64,000 bases of DNA, from the NCBI GenBank assembly GCA_016718155.1, contig JADKEH010000014.1:124001-188000 (forward strand), read 5' to 3'. Below the pieces are notes generated by a model, which saw nothing but the letters and a program-made list of their open reading frames with translations, did not search any database and was not told the origin of the DNA. The DNA comes from Candidatus Rhodoferax randersensis. GTDB lineage: Bacteria; Pseudomonadota; Gammaproteobacteria; Burkholderiales; Burkholderiaceae_C. Within the stretch, counting starts at the first letter, position 1. Every line of letters begins with the position of its first letter. The translations under genes were made by a program, and so were the position numbers. Positions 8,334 to 17,389 of the stretch are shown here, piece after piece.

Positions 8334-10307
8334 TCAATCGATCAGTGTTTTCTCCAGGAATTTCACCGTGGCATAGAACTCAAAGTCGGCGTTGGCTTTG
8401 CGCCGAAAGCCATGCCCTTCGTTGTCGGCCAGCAAATACCATACTGGCACATTGTTCTTGCGCACTGCGGCCACGATTTGCTGCGCCTCGGTGTAGGGCA
8501 CCCGAGGGTCGTTTTTGCCCTGCACAACGAATAGCGGCACCTTGATGGCGGCGGCGTTGTTCAGTGGTGCGATCTGCTCGTGAAAAGCGCGCATCTTGGG
8601 GTCGCGCTCGTCGCCGTACTCGACCCGGCGCAGGTCACGCCGGTAGCTCTCGGTGTTGTTGAGGAAGGTGACAAAACTGCTGATGCCCACTACGTCGATT
8701 GCACCGCGGATCAAGGGGCTGTAATCCACCGCGGTGGCCAGCGACATGTAGCCGCCGTAGCTTCCGCCAGTGATCGCGATGCGCTTGGCATCCAGTCGTG
8801 GGTGCGTACCCACCCATTGGAGGAAGGCGCCGCCGTCCTTGACCGAATCCTTGCGCAGATAACCATTGTCCAGGTCCAGGAAAGTCTTGCCGTAGCCGCT
8901 GGAGCCCCGCACATTGGGCATCAGGATGGCGATGCCCATTTCATTGAGATAGTAGTTGTAGCGCCCCATGAAACGCACCGTGGACTGCCCCTCGGGGCCG
9001 CCATGAAAGCTGACCAGCACCGGCCTTTTACCAGGAAATTTGGACGCATCGGGCAAGAACAGCCAGCCACTGACGGCCAGGCCATCGAAGCTCTTGATTT
9101 GCACCAGCTCGGGACTGACAAAGGCATCCGGGCTGACGCCTGGTGCCGAGGCAGCCACGGTCCAGCGCTGCGTCTTGCCAGTGGCCGCGTCAAAGCTGTA
9201 GACGTCTCCTGGGCTCTGCGGCGAGTTCAGCGAAAACGCAAGCTGGCTGTGCTGCGCCTCGTGCCACTGCCCGCCCCCAATCGAACCGGCCGCAATGGCA
9301 GGGCGCGCCAGCTCGGTGCCGGTGGCCGCGTCAAACAGGCGCACCTCGTCGCGGCCATTGTTGTTGACCACCGCCATCAACTGCTTGCCATCGGTCGACA
9401 AAGAGAAGTTCTCGATGTCCCAGGGAATGTGCCGCGACAACACGGTCAGGGACTTGTCGCGCCGGTCGTACACCGCCAGTTCTGAAAACTCGCCGCCCTG
9501 GTTGGTGACCAGGAACAGGCGCTGGTTATCCAGACTCCACTCAAAGCCGGTGTAGCCCGCACTGGGCGCGCCGGGCTTGGGCAGGATCTTGTCGCGCACA
9601 CCGGTCTTGGCATCGATCAGGAACACATCCGAGTCGTTGGGCGTGCGGTACTGCTGGGCCACGATGGTGGCGTCGTCATGCGTAAAACGAAAGCTCCCCC
9701 AGCCACCGCCAGGCAACTCCGCCAAGAGGGTCCTGGCCTCGGGCTTGAGGGGGTTCACGAAGGTCAAGCGGGTGGTGACCTGCGCACGGGTACCGCCCTG
9801 GGCGGTCTTGTCCAGCGGCACGGCTTCGATCAGCACGCGGTCACCGCCGCGCGTCCAGGTGTAGGCACTGCGTTCGTCCGGCGCAGACAACAGGGTGGAC
9901 TGGCGCGTGTCCAGGTCCATGCGGAACACCTGCGTCGCTTCATTGCCGCCGGCGTCGCGGCTATAAACCATGTATTTGCCGTGCTTGGGGGCAAAAGATG
10001 CCGTCGATACCGGGTCGGGAAAGTCAGTGATTTTCTCCAGCTTGCCGCCGGGTGACTTGAGCCAGTAGATCTGTGCAATGTTGGCACCTGCTTCGCGGTG
10101 GCGCACCAGCATCGAACGCTCTGTGGGGTGCCAATCGACGAAGCCGTGGCCACGGAACTCGGTGTACAGGGACACCTTGTCGGCAAGGCTCTTGGAAATG
10201 GCCGGAATGCCGTCGGCCAACAAGTTGGCGTTGGGGGCCACGAGCTCTTGCGCGCAGGCGCCAGCCAGGGTGAGCGCAACGGCCGCGCCGAAAATCAACT
10301 GTCTCAT
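8334..10307 (-). CDS. S9 prolyl-oligopeptidase family serine peptidase, secreted
   Basis: 657 residues. A Sec signal peptide (about residues 1-19, ending ALTLAGACA) is followed by a beta-propeller of WD/TolB-like blades to about residue 390 and then an alpha/beta-hydrolase domain. The catalytic Ser lies in GGSYGGYMS, the Asp in VVQGKNDPRVPYTEA and the His in NEGHGFRRK; a GGPEG oxyanion segment precedes them. Members cut short peptides after proline or other residues. Location is probably periplasmic. It lies upstream of the gamma-glutamyltransferase gene on the same strand, so the two could be co-transcribed in peptide salvage (inference). Confidence 0.9.
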   Translation of the reverse strand: MRQLIFGAAVALTLAGACAQELVAPNANLLADGIPAISKSLADKVSLYTEFRGHGFVDWHPTERSMLVRHREAGANIAQIYWLKSPGGKLEKITDFPDPVSTASFAPKHGKYMVYSRDAGGNEATQVFRMDLDTRQSTLLSAPDERSAYTWTRGGDRVLIEAVPLDKTAQGGTRAQVTTRLTFVNPLKPEARTLLAELPGGGWGSFRFTHDDATIVAQQYRTPNDSDVFLIDAKTGVRDKILPKPGAPSAGYTGFEWSLDNQRLFLVTNQGGEFSELAVYDRRDKSLTVLSRHIPWDIENFSLSTDGKQLMAVVNNNGRDEVRLFDAATGTELARPAIAAGSIGGGQWHEAQHSQLAFSLNSPQSPGDVYSFDAATGKTQRWTVAASAPGVSPDAFVSPELVQIKSFDGLAVSGWLFLPDASKFPGKRPVLVSFHGGPEGQSTVRFMGRYNYYLNEMGIAILMPNVRGSSGYGKTFLDLDNGYLRKDSVKDGGAFLQWVGTHPRLDAKRIAITGGSYGGYMSLATAVDYSPLIRGAIDVVGISSFVTFLNNTESYRRDLRRVEYGDERDPKMRAFHEQIAPLNNAAAIKVPLFVVQGKNDPRVPYTEAQQIVAAVRKNNVPVWYLLADNEGHGFRRKANADFEFYATVKFLEKTLID

Positions 10308-10437
10308 TCAACACTCCAGGAATTGTGGTGGGAGAGCATGCCGGGTTCTCACGGCACTGCCCTTGTGAAGCAAGTTCAACGCGATGTCTGGCAAGAGGGA
10401 CCGATTATGGAGACTTCCGGAATTCATGACAACGCGT

Positions 10438-10694
10438 CGTCATTGCGAGCCCCCCCGAATCCAGCCCGATACCGCACACGGACCTTGAACCAGCATCGTC
10501 ATCGCGAGGCCGCAGGCCGTGGCGATCCATGTATTTTGGGTCGCGGGGCGGGCCGCGCCCGCCGGGGGCGGTGCGAGGGGGGGACGAAGGGGGAATCCAG
10601 ACCCGCATGGACTGCGCGCTGCCTCGCAGTGCGCCGGGGCGGGGCGGGGGCGCAATGACGGGCCTTGATGCGGATGCTTCGCTCGCAATGACGG
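10438..10694. repeat. Dispersed palindromic repeat, copy 1 (expanded)
   Basis: Starts with CGTCATTGCGAGC and ends with GCTCGCAATGACGG, the two outer arms shared by the copies at 25787, 34446, 38281 and 39807. This copy is longer and contains internal fragments (GCGATCCATG, GCAATGACGGG) as if two units were merged. It fills most of the 470-bp gap between the S9 peptidase start and the DUF3422 gene end; I see no gene in that gap. A perfect 12-bp palindrome TTGACCGGTCAA lies just beyond it at 10760-10771. Confidence 0.7.
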
Positions 10695-10778
10695 CTCTGC
10701 GGTCATGCATTTGGGAAACGTCAATAGATCAAAGATCGGCCGACTCTGCCCATGGTGCTTTGACCGGTCAAGGCTCGC

Positions 10779-12071
10779 TCAGGTGTGCGTCAAGCGCTGG
10801 TGCAGGCGACGCAGTGACCACCACACGCCCAGCGCCACAAGCGGAATCGCCACCGCCGCCGTGGTCTCGGGGCTTAGCGGCCAGCCCAGGCCGTGGGCGC
10901 CCTTGGCCAGGTAGCTGATCAGCCCGACAATGTAGTAGGTGATGGCCGCCACCGACAGACCCTCCACCGTGGACTGCAGCTTGAGCTGCAGGTCCTGGCG
11001 CTGGTTCATGGTGGCCAGCAAGGCCTGACTGCTTTGCTGCTGTTCGATCTCGACCCGCGTGCGCAGCAGATTGCTGATGCGGGAGACGCGTTGCGACAGT
11101 GCGTCCTGCCGGCGCGCCGCCCACTCACAGGTGCTGCGCGCGGGCGACAGGCGCCGGTCCATGAACTCGCGAATCGTTTGCATGCCGGACAGGCGAGACT
11201 CGGCGATATCTTCAATACGCGTGTCCACCAGCTCGAAGTAGGCGGCGCTGGCCGAAAAGCGCGAATGGGTTGCGGCATGCTGGCTCTCCACCTGACCAGC
11301 CAGCCGGGTCAGGCGGTCCAGCAAGGCCGGCTCGTCCTCGCGCGTGGCGCTGCGAATGGCTTGCGCCAGCTCCGCCAGTTCACGCTCGGCAAAAGCCAGA
11401 ACGGTGGAGGCTTCGCGCGCGGCAGGCAGGCCCAACAGGGCGGCCATGCGGTAGGTTTCAATCTCCAGCAAGCGTTGCACCAGGCGGCCCAGGCGGCGTG
11501 GCGTCATGCCGCCGGCCAGCAACACCATGCGCGAGCAGCCGTCGGCGTGCAGGGCGAAATCGGTGTACACCTCGCCATAGCCATCGGCCACGGTGGAGGC
11601 CACCAAAGTGTCTTCCTGCAGCACATGCTTGACCAAGGACGCTCCGTCAAAACTGTCAATCGGCAGCACCCATAAATGCATGCTGGCCAGGCACTGGCCC
11701 GGCAACGCCACCAACCAGTCTTGTGGCACCACGCGGGTGGCGGGCTCGGGCGCGCGTTCGGTAAACGCCTCGGTCTGCAAGGCGCGTGAAAAAGTCCAGG
11801 TAACAAACTCGGTGTGCAACTCCCAGCGGATTCGGAACGGGCCCACATCCATGCGCAAATGGGTACAACCTTGTTCGGGCGAGGGCAAATGGTGGTCGCG
11901 CAACAGCGCAGCCACATGCTCGCGGCTGGCCTCACGCTCGGCGGCGTCGCACACCATCACCAGGTGTGAAATCGCCAGCGGAGCGCCCATGGCCTCGGGT
12001 GGGCGGGCATGAATCTCGTTGTGCAGCGCGACGCGCTGGGGGTGTTGGCGGGGGTGGTGTGCGTCGTGCAT
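10779..12071 (-). CDS. DUF3422 family membrane protein
   Basis: 430 residues from ATG at 12071 (MHDAHHPRQHPQRVALHNEI). The N-terminal LHNEIHARPPE and the following beta/alpha half match the DUF3422 family of proteobacterial proteins of unknown function. The central part (about residues 190-345) is strongly helical and rich in Glu, Arg and Leu, probably a coiled coil. Two hydrophobic helices near the C-terminus (about 365-385 and 398-415) anchor it in the inner membrane. The frame is open farther upstream, but that extension reads through the divergent dusC promoter and start, so I reject it. Confidence 0.82.
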   Translation of the reverse strand: MHDAHHPRQHPQRVALHNEIHARPPEAMGAPLAISHLVMVCDAAEREASREHVAALLRDHHLPSPEQGCTHLRMDVGPFRIRWELHTEFVTWTFSRALQTEAFTERAPEPATRVVPQDWLVALPGQCLASMHLWVLPIDSFDGASLVKHVLQEDTLVASTVADGYGEVYTDFALHADGCSRMVLLAGGMTPRRLGRLVQRLLEIETYRMAALLGLPAAREASTVLAFAERELAELAQAIRSATREDEPALLDRLTRLAGQVESQHAATHSRFSASAAYFELVDTRIEDIAESRLSGMQTIREFMDRRLSPARSTCEWAARRQDALSQRVSRISNLLRTRVEIEQQQSSQALLATMNQRQDLQLKLQSTVEGLSVAAITYYIVGLISYLAKGAHGLGWPLSPETTAAVAIPLVALGVWWSLRRLHQRLTHT

Positions 12072-12245
12072 GGCGTCCTCGGTCTGTACATTGTGACGCA
12101 GCTTTCGGGCCGAGCCGGACCCAGCGCCGTCGCCCACCCGCTGCGGCGCCGACCTGGACCGCAAACCACCGACAATGGGCGATGCGCCGCACCGCCTGCC
12201 GGGCTGTGGCGCGCCCCCGCAACTGATCTCGCACTTTTTTTCGTC

Positions 12246-13230
12246 ATGACCATTCTTCTGGCTCCGATGGAGGGCCTGCTGGACTTCGTGCTGCGCGACG
12301 TGCTGACCCGCGTGGGCGGGGTGGACCGCTGCGTGTCCGAGTTCATCCGCATCACGCACACCCTGCTGCCAGACCGCGTATTTGTGCGCCACGTGCCTGA
12401 GTTGCTCAATGGCGGATGCACCTTCTCCGGCGTGCCGGTGCGCCCCCAGTTGCTGGGCTCCGACCCGGTATGCCTGGCCGAGAACGCCGCGCGGCTGGCG
12501 GCACTGGGGCCACACGGCATTGACCTCAACTTTGGCTGCCCGGCCAAGGTGGTAAACCGACATGGCGGAGGTGCGGCCTTGCTCGATGAGCCCGAGCTGC
12601 TGCACCGCATCGTCGCCGCCGTGCGCCGCGCGGTGCCGGCGCACATGCCGGTTTCGGCCAAGATGCGATTGGGCTTCAACGACGATGCCCGCGCCGAGGA
12701 GTGTGCCCAGGCGATTGCCGATGCAGGTGCCTGTGAACTGGTGGTGCACGCCCGCACCAAGGCGCATGGCTACCGGCCACCGGCCTACTGGGAGCGCATC
12801 GCCGATGTCCGCGCCGCGGTGCGCATTCCGGTGGTGGCCAACGGCGAAATCTGGACCGTGGCCGACGCGCTGCGCTGCCGCGAAGTGTCCGGCTGCGATG
12901 CACTGATGCTCGGTCGCGGCATGGTGGCTGACCCTGGTTTGGCGTTGGCCATCCGCTGCGCCACGGCCTCAGTCGGCGCGCAGGCGAGCGCGCAGGGCGA
13001 TGTCAGTTGGCCTGCCATGCTGGCGCTGATCGCCGACTTCTGGCAATTGGTACGCGCGCGACTGGAGCGGCGCCAGCAGGCCGGGCGTCTGAAACAGTGG
13101 CTCAACTTGTTGCGTCGGCGCTACCCACAGGCGGAGACTGCCTTTCGAGGCCTGCGCACCGTCGTCGAACCGGCACTGATTGACGAGTGGCTGCGGAGCC
13201 GCATGGTGCCCCCGACTCCACAACTGAGTC
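12246..13230 (+). CDS. dusC: tRNA-dihydrouridine(16) synthase, 3' end uncertain
   Basis: FMN-dependent enzyme that reduces U16 in the tRNA D-loop using NADPH. ATG at 12246 begins MTILLAPMEGLLDFVLRD, the family start. The catalytic Cys sits in DLNFGCPAKVVNRHGGG; SAKMRLG, VVHARTKAHGY and VANGEIW are FMN and tRNA contacts, and the C-terminal helical domain (RLKQWLNLLRRRYPQ) is the DusC-type recognition domain. The family end is expected near 13200-13230, but the frame stays open into a poly-C/poly-G tract. A TGA at 13225 is one frame off, next to a C-run at 13209-13213, so a missed or extra C plausibly hides the true stop. A palindrome ATCGCCCGCGGGCGAT follows this TGA directly. Confidence 0.85.
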
Positions 13231-13260
13231 ATCGCCCGCGGGCGATCTCACTGCCAATCA

Positions 13261-14640
13261 CGGCTCCACCCGGCACCGCACCCCCGCCGGGCGGGGGGGC
13301 GGCGCGCCGCGCGGCCCCGCGCGCCGGGGCCCGCGCGCGCCCCCCCCCCCCCCCCCGCCCCCCCCCCCCGCCGCCGCCCCCCGCCCCCGCGGCCCGCCCC
13401 GGCGGCCCCAACCCCCCACCCCCGCCAGTAACCCGCCACGGGCTGCCGCCCTCAGGACGGCCCCGGCCCCCCCCCCCGGGCCCGCGGGGAGGCCGGCCCG
13501 GGGGGGGCCGCCCCCGGGCCCGGGGGCCCGCGGGGCCGGCGCCCGCGCCCGGCCCCCCGGGGGCGGGGCGGGGGGGCGGGCCCGCCCCGGCAACGCCGGG
13601 CCGGCCTCGCGCCGATGACCATGCTCTGGTCACCGACGCAGGGTTGATAGCGACGATATGGTTGTTCTGGTTGGTGTCACAATGGTTTCGCCGCCGCCGC
13701 TGGCAAAAAAAGCGCGCAAACAAATTCGTCGGCCTGGCCTTCTTCTTCGCCCGGTGTGTTGACCACCACGATGTTTTCCCCGGGGGGGGGGGCCAGGGCC
13801 AGATCGGGGGGGCGTTGGGCAGCACCCAGGGGCGCCCACCGCCCCCAAGGCGAAAGAGAAACACCCCACCGCAGGCGTTGTTTTACCGCGCTGTATGGGG
13901 GGCGACAGCGGCAGCTCCCGGGGCGGGTAGGGCCGGCGGGGCGCGCGTTTGTCAGCGCCCGGCGGGTTGTTGTATGTTAATGGCGGCTCGCCAGCAGCAA
14001 CGGCACCGCGAAAGGCCAGCGCAGCCGGTTGGGCAGGCGGGAGGGCATTCCAGGAGAAAACGGAAAAAAAAAGTTAGAAGGAGATTGGTTTGAAAGGCGC
14101 ACGGAAAAAAATAAGAAACTTCCGCGCGGGCCCCCCGCAGCGCCCGGTGTGTCGCGGACGCAGGGGGGGCGGGTGCCCGGGCCCGGCCCGGGGGGGGCGG
14201 GCCCGGCGCGCGCGCCGCAACCCGGCCGGCCGCCGCGCGCGCCCAGGGCGCCGCCGGGGGCGCCGCCGGGGGGGGCCGCCCGGCCCCCGCCGGGCCCGCC
14301 CCGGCGCCGCCGCGCGGGAGGGGCGCCCGGCGGGGGGCGGGCCCCGGGGAGGGGGCGCGCAGCCGCGCGGGGGGCGGGGGGGCCCCGCCCGCCGCGCGGG
14401 GAGCGGGGAGGGCCGCCGGCCGGCGGGGGCGGCCCGCGGGGCGCGCGCGGGGCGCCGCGGGGCGCGACGCCGCCGGGGGGCCGCGGGGGGGCCGCGGGGG
14501 CCGCCGGGCGGCGCGCCCCGCGCGCGCCCGGGCGGCGCGCGGGCGGGGGGGGGGGGGGGGGGGCGGGCCGAGGGGGGGGGGGGGGGGCGGGGGCGGCCGG
14601 CGGGCCGGCCCGGGCGCCGCGCGCGGGGGGCCGGTCTTTG
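13261..14640. other. Extreme poly-C/poly-G low-complexity tract, probable assembly defect
   Basis: 13261-13610 is almost pure G+C with C-runs over ten bases; 14140-14635 is the same with G-runs up to about 18. A block of more ordinary composition (about 13610-14130) lies between them. Frames through the region encode only Pro/Arg/Gly/Ala. C-richness left of the island and G-richness right of it is the pattern expected if reads pointing outward from the island degraded into G calls. I do not support any gene here; at 13640-13780 the minus strand has a short protein-like stretch (VVNTPGEEEGQADEF) that I cannot place. Confidence 0.7.
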
Positions 14641-14712
14641 GTAACACGAGGTAAATCCCCGTGCGCGCAAGCGGTGCGGCTGGCAAGATGGCCGATCTTG
14701 AGGAGCACGCCC

Positions 14713-15834
14713 GTGAACCAGTACTCAAACGATCCCCACGCCGAAGCGCCCGCGCCAGCATGGCGCTGGCGTACCCAACTCGCTGCAGCAGTGTGTCTGG
14801 CCGCCCTGAGCGCCTGCGGCGGTGGCGCCTCGGATGCCACCCCAAGCACCCCCGCCACACCATCGCCCCAGCCCACGCCCACGCCCGCACCACCACTCGA
14901 TTCCGGCGCGGTGTACGGCAACCTGCGCGGCGCCAGCCTGGGCGCCGGTGCCAGCCTCAATGGCGCCCTGCCCTTCCCCGCCAGCAATGCCTGGAACACC
15001 GACATCTCGGGCTCACCGGTAGACCCCAACTCCAACGCCTTGATCGCCAGCATTGGCCTCACGCGCGGCCTGCATCCGGACTTCGGCGCCGGTCTGTACG
15101 AGGGCGCGCCCATCGGCATTCCGTATGTCGTGGTGGCCAGCACGCAGCCCAAGGTGGCCATCACCTTCACCGACTACGGCGACGAGAGCGATCCCGGCCC
15201 TTACCCAGTGCCCGCCAACGCACCCATCGAAGGACAGCAAGCCAACGGCAGCGCCTTCGGGGGCGACCGCCATGTGCTGGTGATCGACCGCGACGCCAAC
15301 CGCCTGTACGAGATCGGCAACGCCTACCCGCAGGGCAATGGCAGTTGGCAAGCCAGCGGTGGTGCGGTGTTCCACCTGGACTCCAACACGGTGCGTCCCG
15401 GCGGCCAGCCGGGCTGGACCAGCGCCGATGCGGCCGGTCTGCCGATCTTCCCAGGCCTGGTGCGTTATGACGAAGCGGCCAGCGGTGTGATCCGCCACGC
15501 GCTGCGTTTTACCGTCAGCACCACCCGGCGCGCCTACGTGCCACCGGCCACGCACTGGGCGTCGAGCAACACCAGCCCCAACGTGCCCCCAATGGGCATG
15601 CGGGTGCGATTGAAGGCAGGCTTTGTGATCCCGGCCAGTTTCAGCACCGAGTCCAAAGCCATTTTGCAAAGCATGAAGACCTACGGCATGTTCGTGGCTG
15701 ACAACGGCTCCAACTGGTTCGTCAGTGGCGCGCCGGATGAACGCTGGAACAACGAACGTCTGCTGAGCGAACTGGGCAGCGTCAAGGGTGCCGATTTCGA
15801 GGTCGTGCGCATGGACGGCCTGATTGCGCCGTGA
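14713..15834 (+). CDS. Predicted lipoprotein, conserved, unknown function
   Basis: 373 residues. I choose the GTG at 14713 because GAGGAG lies about seven bases before it and because it gives a proper lipoprotein signal: charged N-terminus, hydrophobic stretch, lipobox LSAC at about residue 35, then a Ser/Thr/Pro-rich tether. The remaining 300 residues form one globular domain with repeated motifs typical of beta structures (GDRHVLVIDRDANRLYEIG, GGAVFHLDSNTVRP, YVPPATHWASS, MGMRVRLKAGF). I do not recognise a named family and assign no function. Upstream DNA is the unreliable poly-G tract, so its promoter and left neighbour cannot be judged. Convergent with the haem protein gene. Confidence 0.75.
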   Translation: MNQYSNDPHAEAPAPAWRWRTQLAAAVCLAALSACGGGASDATPSTPATPSPQPTPTPAPPLDSGAVYGNLRGASLGAGASLNGALPFPASNAWNTDISGSPVDPNSNALIASIGLTRGLHPDFGAGLYEGAPIGIPYVVVASTQPKVAITFTDYGDESDPGPYPVPANAPIEGQQANGSAFGGDRHVLVIDRDANRLYEIGNAYPQGNGSWQASGGAVFHLDSNTVRPGGQPGWTSADAAGLPIFPGLVRYDEAASGVIRHALRFTVSTTRRAYVPPATHWASSNTSPNVPPMGMRVRLKAGFVIPASFSTESKAILQSMKTYGMFVADNGSNWFVSGAPDERWNNERLLSELGSVKGADFEVVRMDGLIAP

Positions 15835-15868
15835 CGCAGGCACCACCCCTGACCAATTCAGCTTCGGA

Positions 15869-16762
15869 TTACTGCTTCGTCGCCTTGATATCACCTGGCG
15901 CCCGCAGCCCGAGCGTGTATCCCAATGAAACGTGATGGAATCGCCACACCGTCTTGTCAGTGTGAATCGCCACGCCAAACGGAACCGTCTGGCCCGGCTC
16001 AAGCGCGAGATCTCCCTCGCCGCCGCTGAGCTTGCGCGTGAACGTAACCGTATAGACGCCGTCCTTGAGCTCGCCTTCTGCCTTGACCAAGGCTTTGCCG
16101 CCCTTGTTGACCCGCTCTGTGGCGACGTAGCCGTCAACCTGCGTGGCACCCTTGCCGGCTTCGCCACTCTTCCACTGGATGTAGTCGTAGAACACGCCTT
16201 TGGCGAGGTCGCCGTGCTCGACATATTTTTTCTTCTTCGGATCAGCACCCGGCATCGAGCGGACACTGTCATGGCAGGCCAGCCAGCAGCCATGTTGCGC
16301 CGAGTGCTCGACCAGCGGGCTACCGAACATGATGGCCGCCTTGACTTCGTGCTTGGGCGAGGCGTCTTCCCTTGGCACATCGGCGGCTGCATCGGCCGGC
16401 GCCTTGAAGGTCAGACGCAGGTACAGGTTGGCATCGTCAAATACCGCCTGAACCGACACCGGAAACACCATGGTCTTTGGCGCACCCACGGGCTCCAGCT
16501 CCTTGCCCGCGAGCTTTTTGAAATCGATGTCCAGGCCGTTCTTGCCTTCATGACAACTGACGCAGCTCTCGCCCTTGGTGAGCCCGGTACGTCCACTGTG
16601 AAGGGACTTCTTCATGACCCACTCATGCGACACCACGCCCGGATGAAAGACTTGAATCTCGCGCTTGGCGACCGTACTCCAGTCGGGCGCTGCAAAGGCG
16701 GCTGACGAGCCAATCACCAACAGGGTGCCTGCGGTGCAGGAGACAAACTGGCGTATCTTCAT
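15869..16762 (-). CDS. Periplasmic haem protein, ethylbenzene-dehydrogenase-related type
   Basis: 297 residues; ATG at 16762 with AAGGA about seven bases upstream. Signal peptide ends SSAAFA-AP. A CVSCHEG motif (CxxCH) near residue 68 binds one haem c; a second motif GCWLACHD is CxxxCH and may be a variant haem site. The C-terminal two thirds (VSVQAVFDDANLYLRLTFK, VDGYVATERV, DGVYTVTFTRKL, ending VWRFHHVSLGYTLGL) resemble the haem-binding beta-sandwich of ethylbenzene/DMSO-type dehydrogenase gamma subunits and related cytochromes. Such proteins carry electrons for periplasmic Mo enzymes or anaerobic respiration. An FNR-like site lies upstream. No Mo enzyme is adjacent here; the one at 48 kb is far away. 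Confidence 0.78.
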   Translation of the reverse strand: MKIRQFVSCTAGTLLVIGSSAAFAAPDWSTVAKREIQVFHPGVVSHEWVMKKSLHSGRTGLTKGESCVSCHEGKNGLDIDFKKLAGKELEPVGAPKTMVFPVSVQAVFDDANLYLRLTFKAPADAAADVPREDASPKHEVKAAIMFGSPLVEHSAQHGCWLACHDSVRSMPGADPKKKKYVEHGDLAKGVFYDYIQWKSGEAGKGATQVDGYVATERVNKGGKALVKAEGELKDGVYTVTFTRKLSGGEGDLALEPGQTVPFGVAIHTDKTVWRFHHVSLGYTLGLRAPGDIKATKQ

Positions 16763-16927
16763 GGGAGTGTCCTTTCGTTGACTTGCTCTTGTCGGTACCA
16801 ACCGGCTTACACATTCGGGCACCGCCAACATCGTCGATTCCACCAGCACTGCGGCGCTCGCGCAGCAGCCCAGTATGGGCTTCGATGGCGCCCCGGTCAA
16901 CGCCGCTGCGCACCCTTCGCTGCTACT

Positions 16928-16941
16928 TTGACATTGATCAA
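16928..16941. promoter_or_regulatory. FNR/Anr-like binding site
   Basis: TTGACATTGATCAA matches the FNR-family consensus TTGAT-N4-ATCAA at nine of ten positions. It lies between the divergent haem-protein gene (start 166 bp away on the minus strand) and the zinc-ribbon gene (start 67 bp away on the plus strand). The plus-strand distance suits class II-like activation better; the minus-strand distance would need a long leader. Suggests oxygen-responsive control. Confidence 0.45.
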
Positions 16942-17007
16942 ACCCTCATGGCCCGCAACGCTTGCAGACAAGGCTTGCTGTTGACCACGCCGGACGACCG
17001 ACTTACG

Positions 17008-17370
17008 ATGCCAGTTACCATGACCACCACTGCCCGCACCTCCACTTCGTCACCTCGCTCACGACCACGCGCCGACCCCGGCAAGCGGGTCACCCAGTCG
17101 CAACGGCTGTCACTGGTTGAGCTTGACCCCAGGCAGGTGGTCGATGGCGTGGTCGTGGCAAGCGGATTCAAGGCCAACGATGTCGCCGCCGTGGGCGAAA
17201 TGCGGGAGACCTGCCCTTACTGCGGTGGCCTCCCCTTGCAACTGGTGCTGCGCCACGGGCACGTGATCCGCTCGCACCTGGTGTGCAAGACCTGCACCCG
17301 CTGCTTTGATGCTACCTATTCTGATGGCAGCTCGGCGCTGACCATTCCCGCGGGACTGTCAATCGATTGA
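17008..17370 (+). CDS. Small zinc-ribbon protein, unknown function
   Basis: 120 residues from ATG at 17008; a second ATG at 17020 is also possible. The first 40 residues are Ser/Thr/Arg-rich and probably disordered. Residues about 70-110 hold two Cys pairs, CPYCGG and CKTCTRC, spaced like a treble-clef or rubredoxin-type Zn ribbon around a beta segment (LQLVLRHGHVIRSHLV). No catalytic motif is visible. The upstream FNR-like box suggests oxygen-regulated expression. It converges on tctA with 19 bp between stops. I do not recognise a named family. Confidence 0.6.
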   Translation: MPVTMTTTARTSTSSPRSRPRADPGKRVTQSQRLSLVELDPRQVVDGVVVASGFKANDVAAVGEMRETCPYCGGLPLQLVLRHGHVIRSHLVCKTCTRCFDATYSDGSSALTIPAGLSID

Positions 17371-17389
17371 GGCGGCAACTCGGCCGAGA

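Noticed and set aside
12009..14093. 694-codon frame containing dusC
   Set aside because: Starts upstream of the dusC ATG and runs through the poly-C tract; only the DusC part is real.
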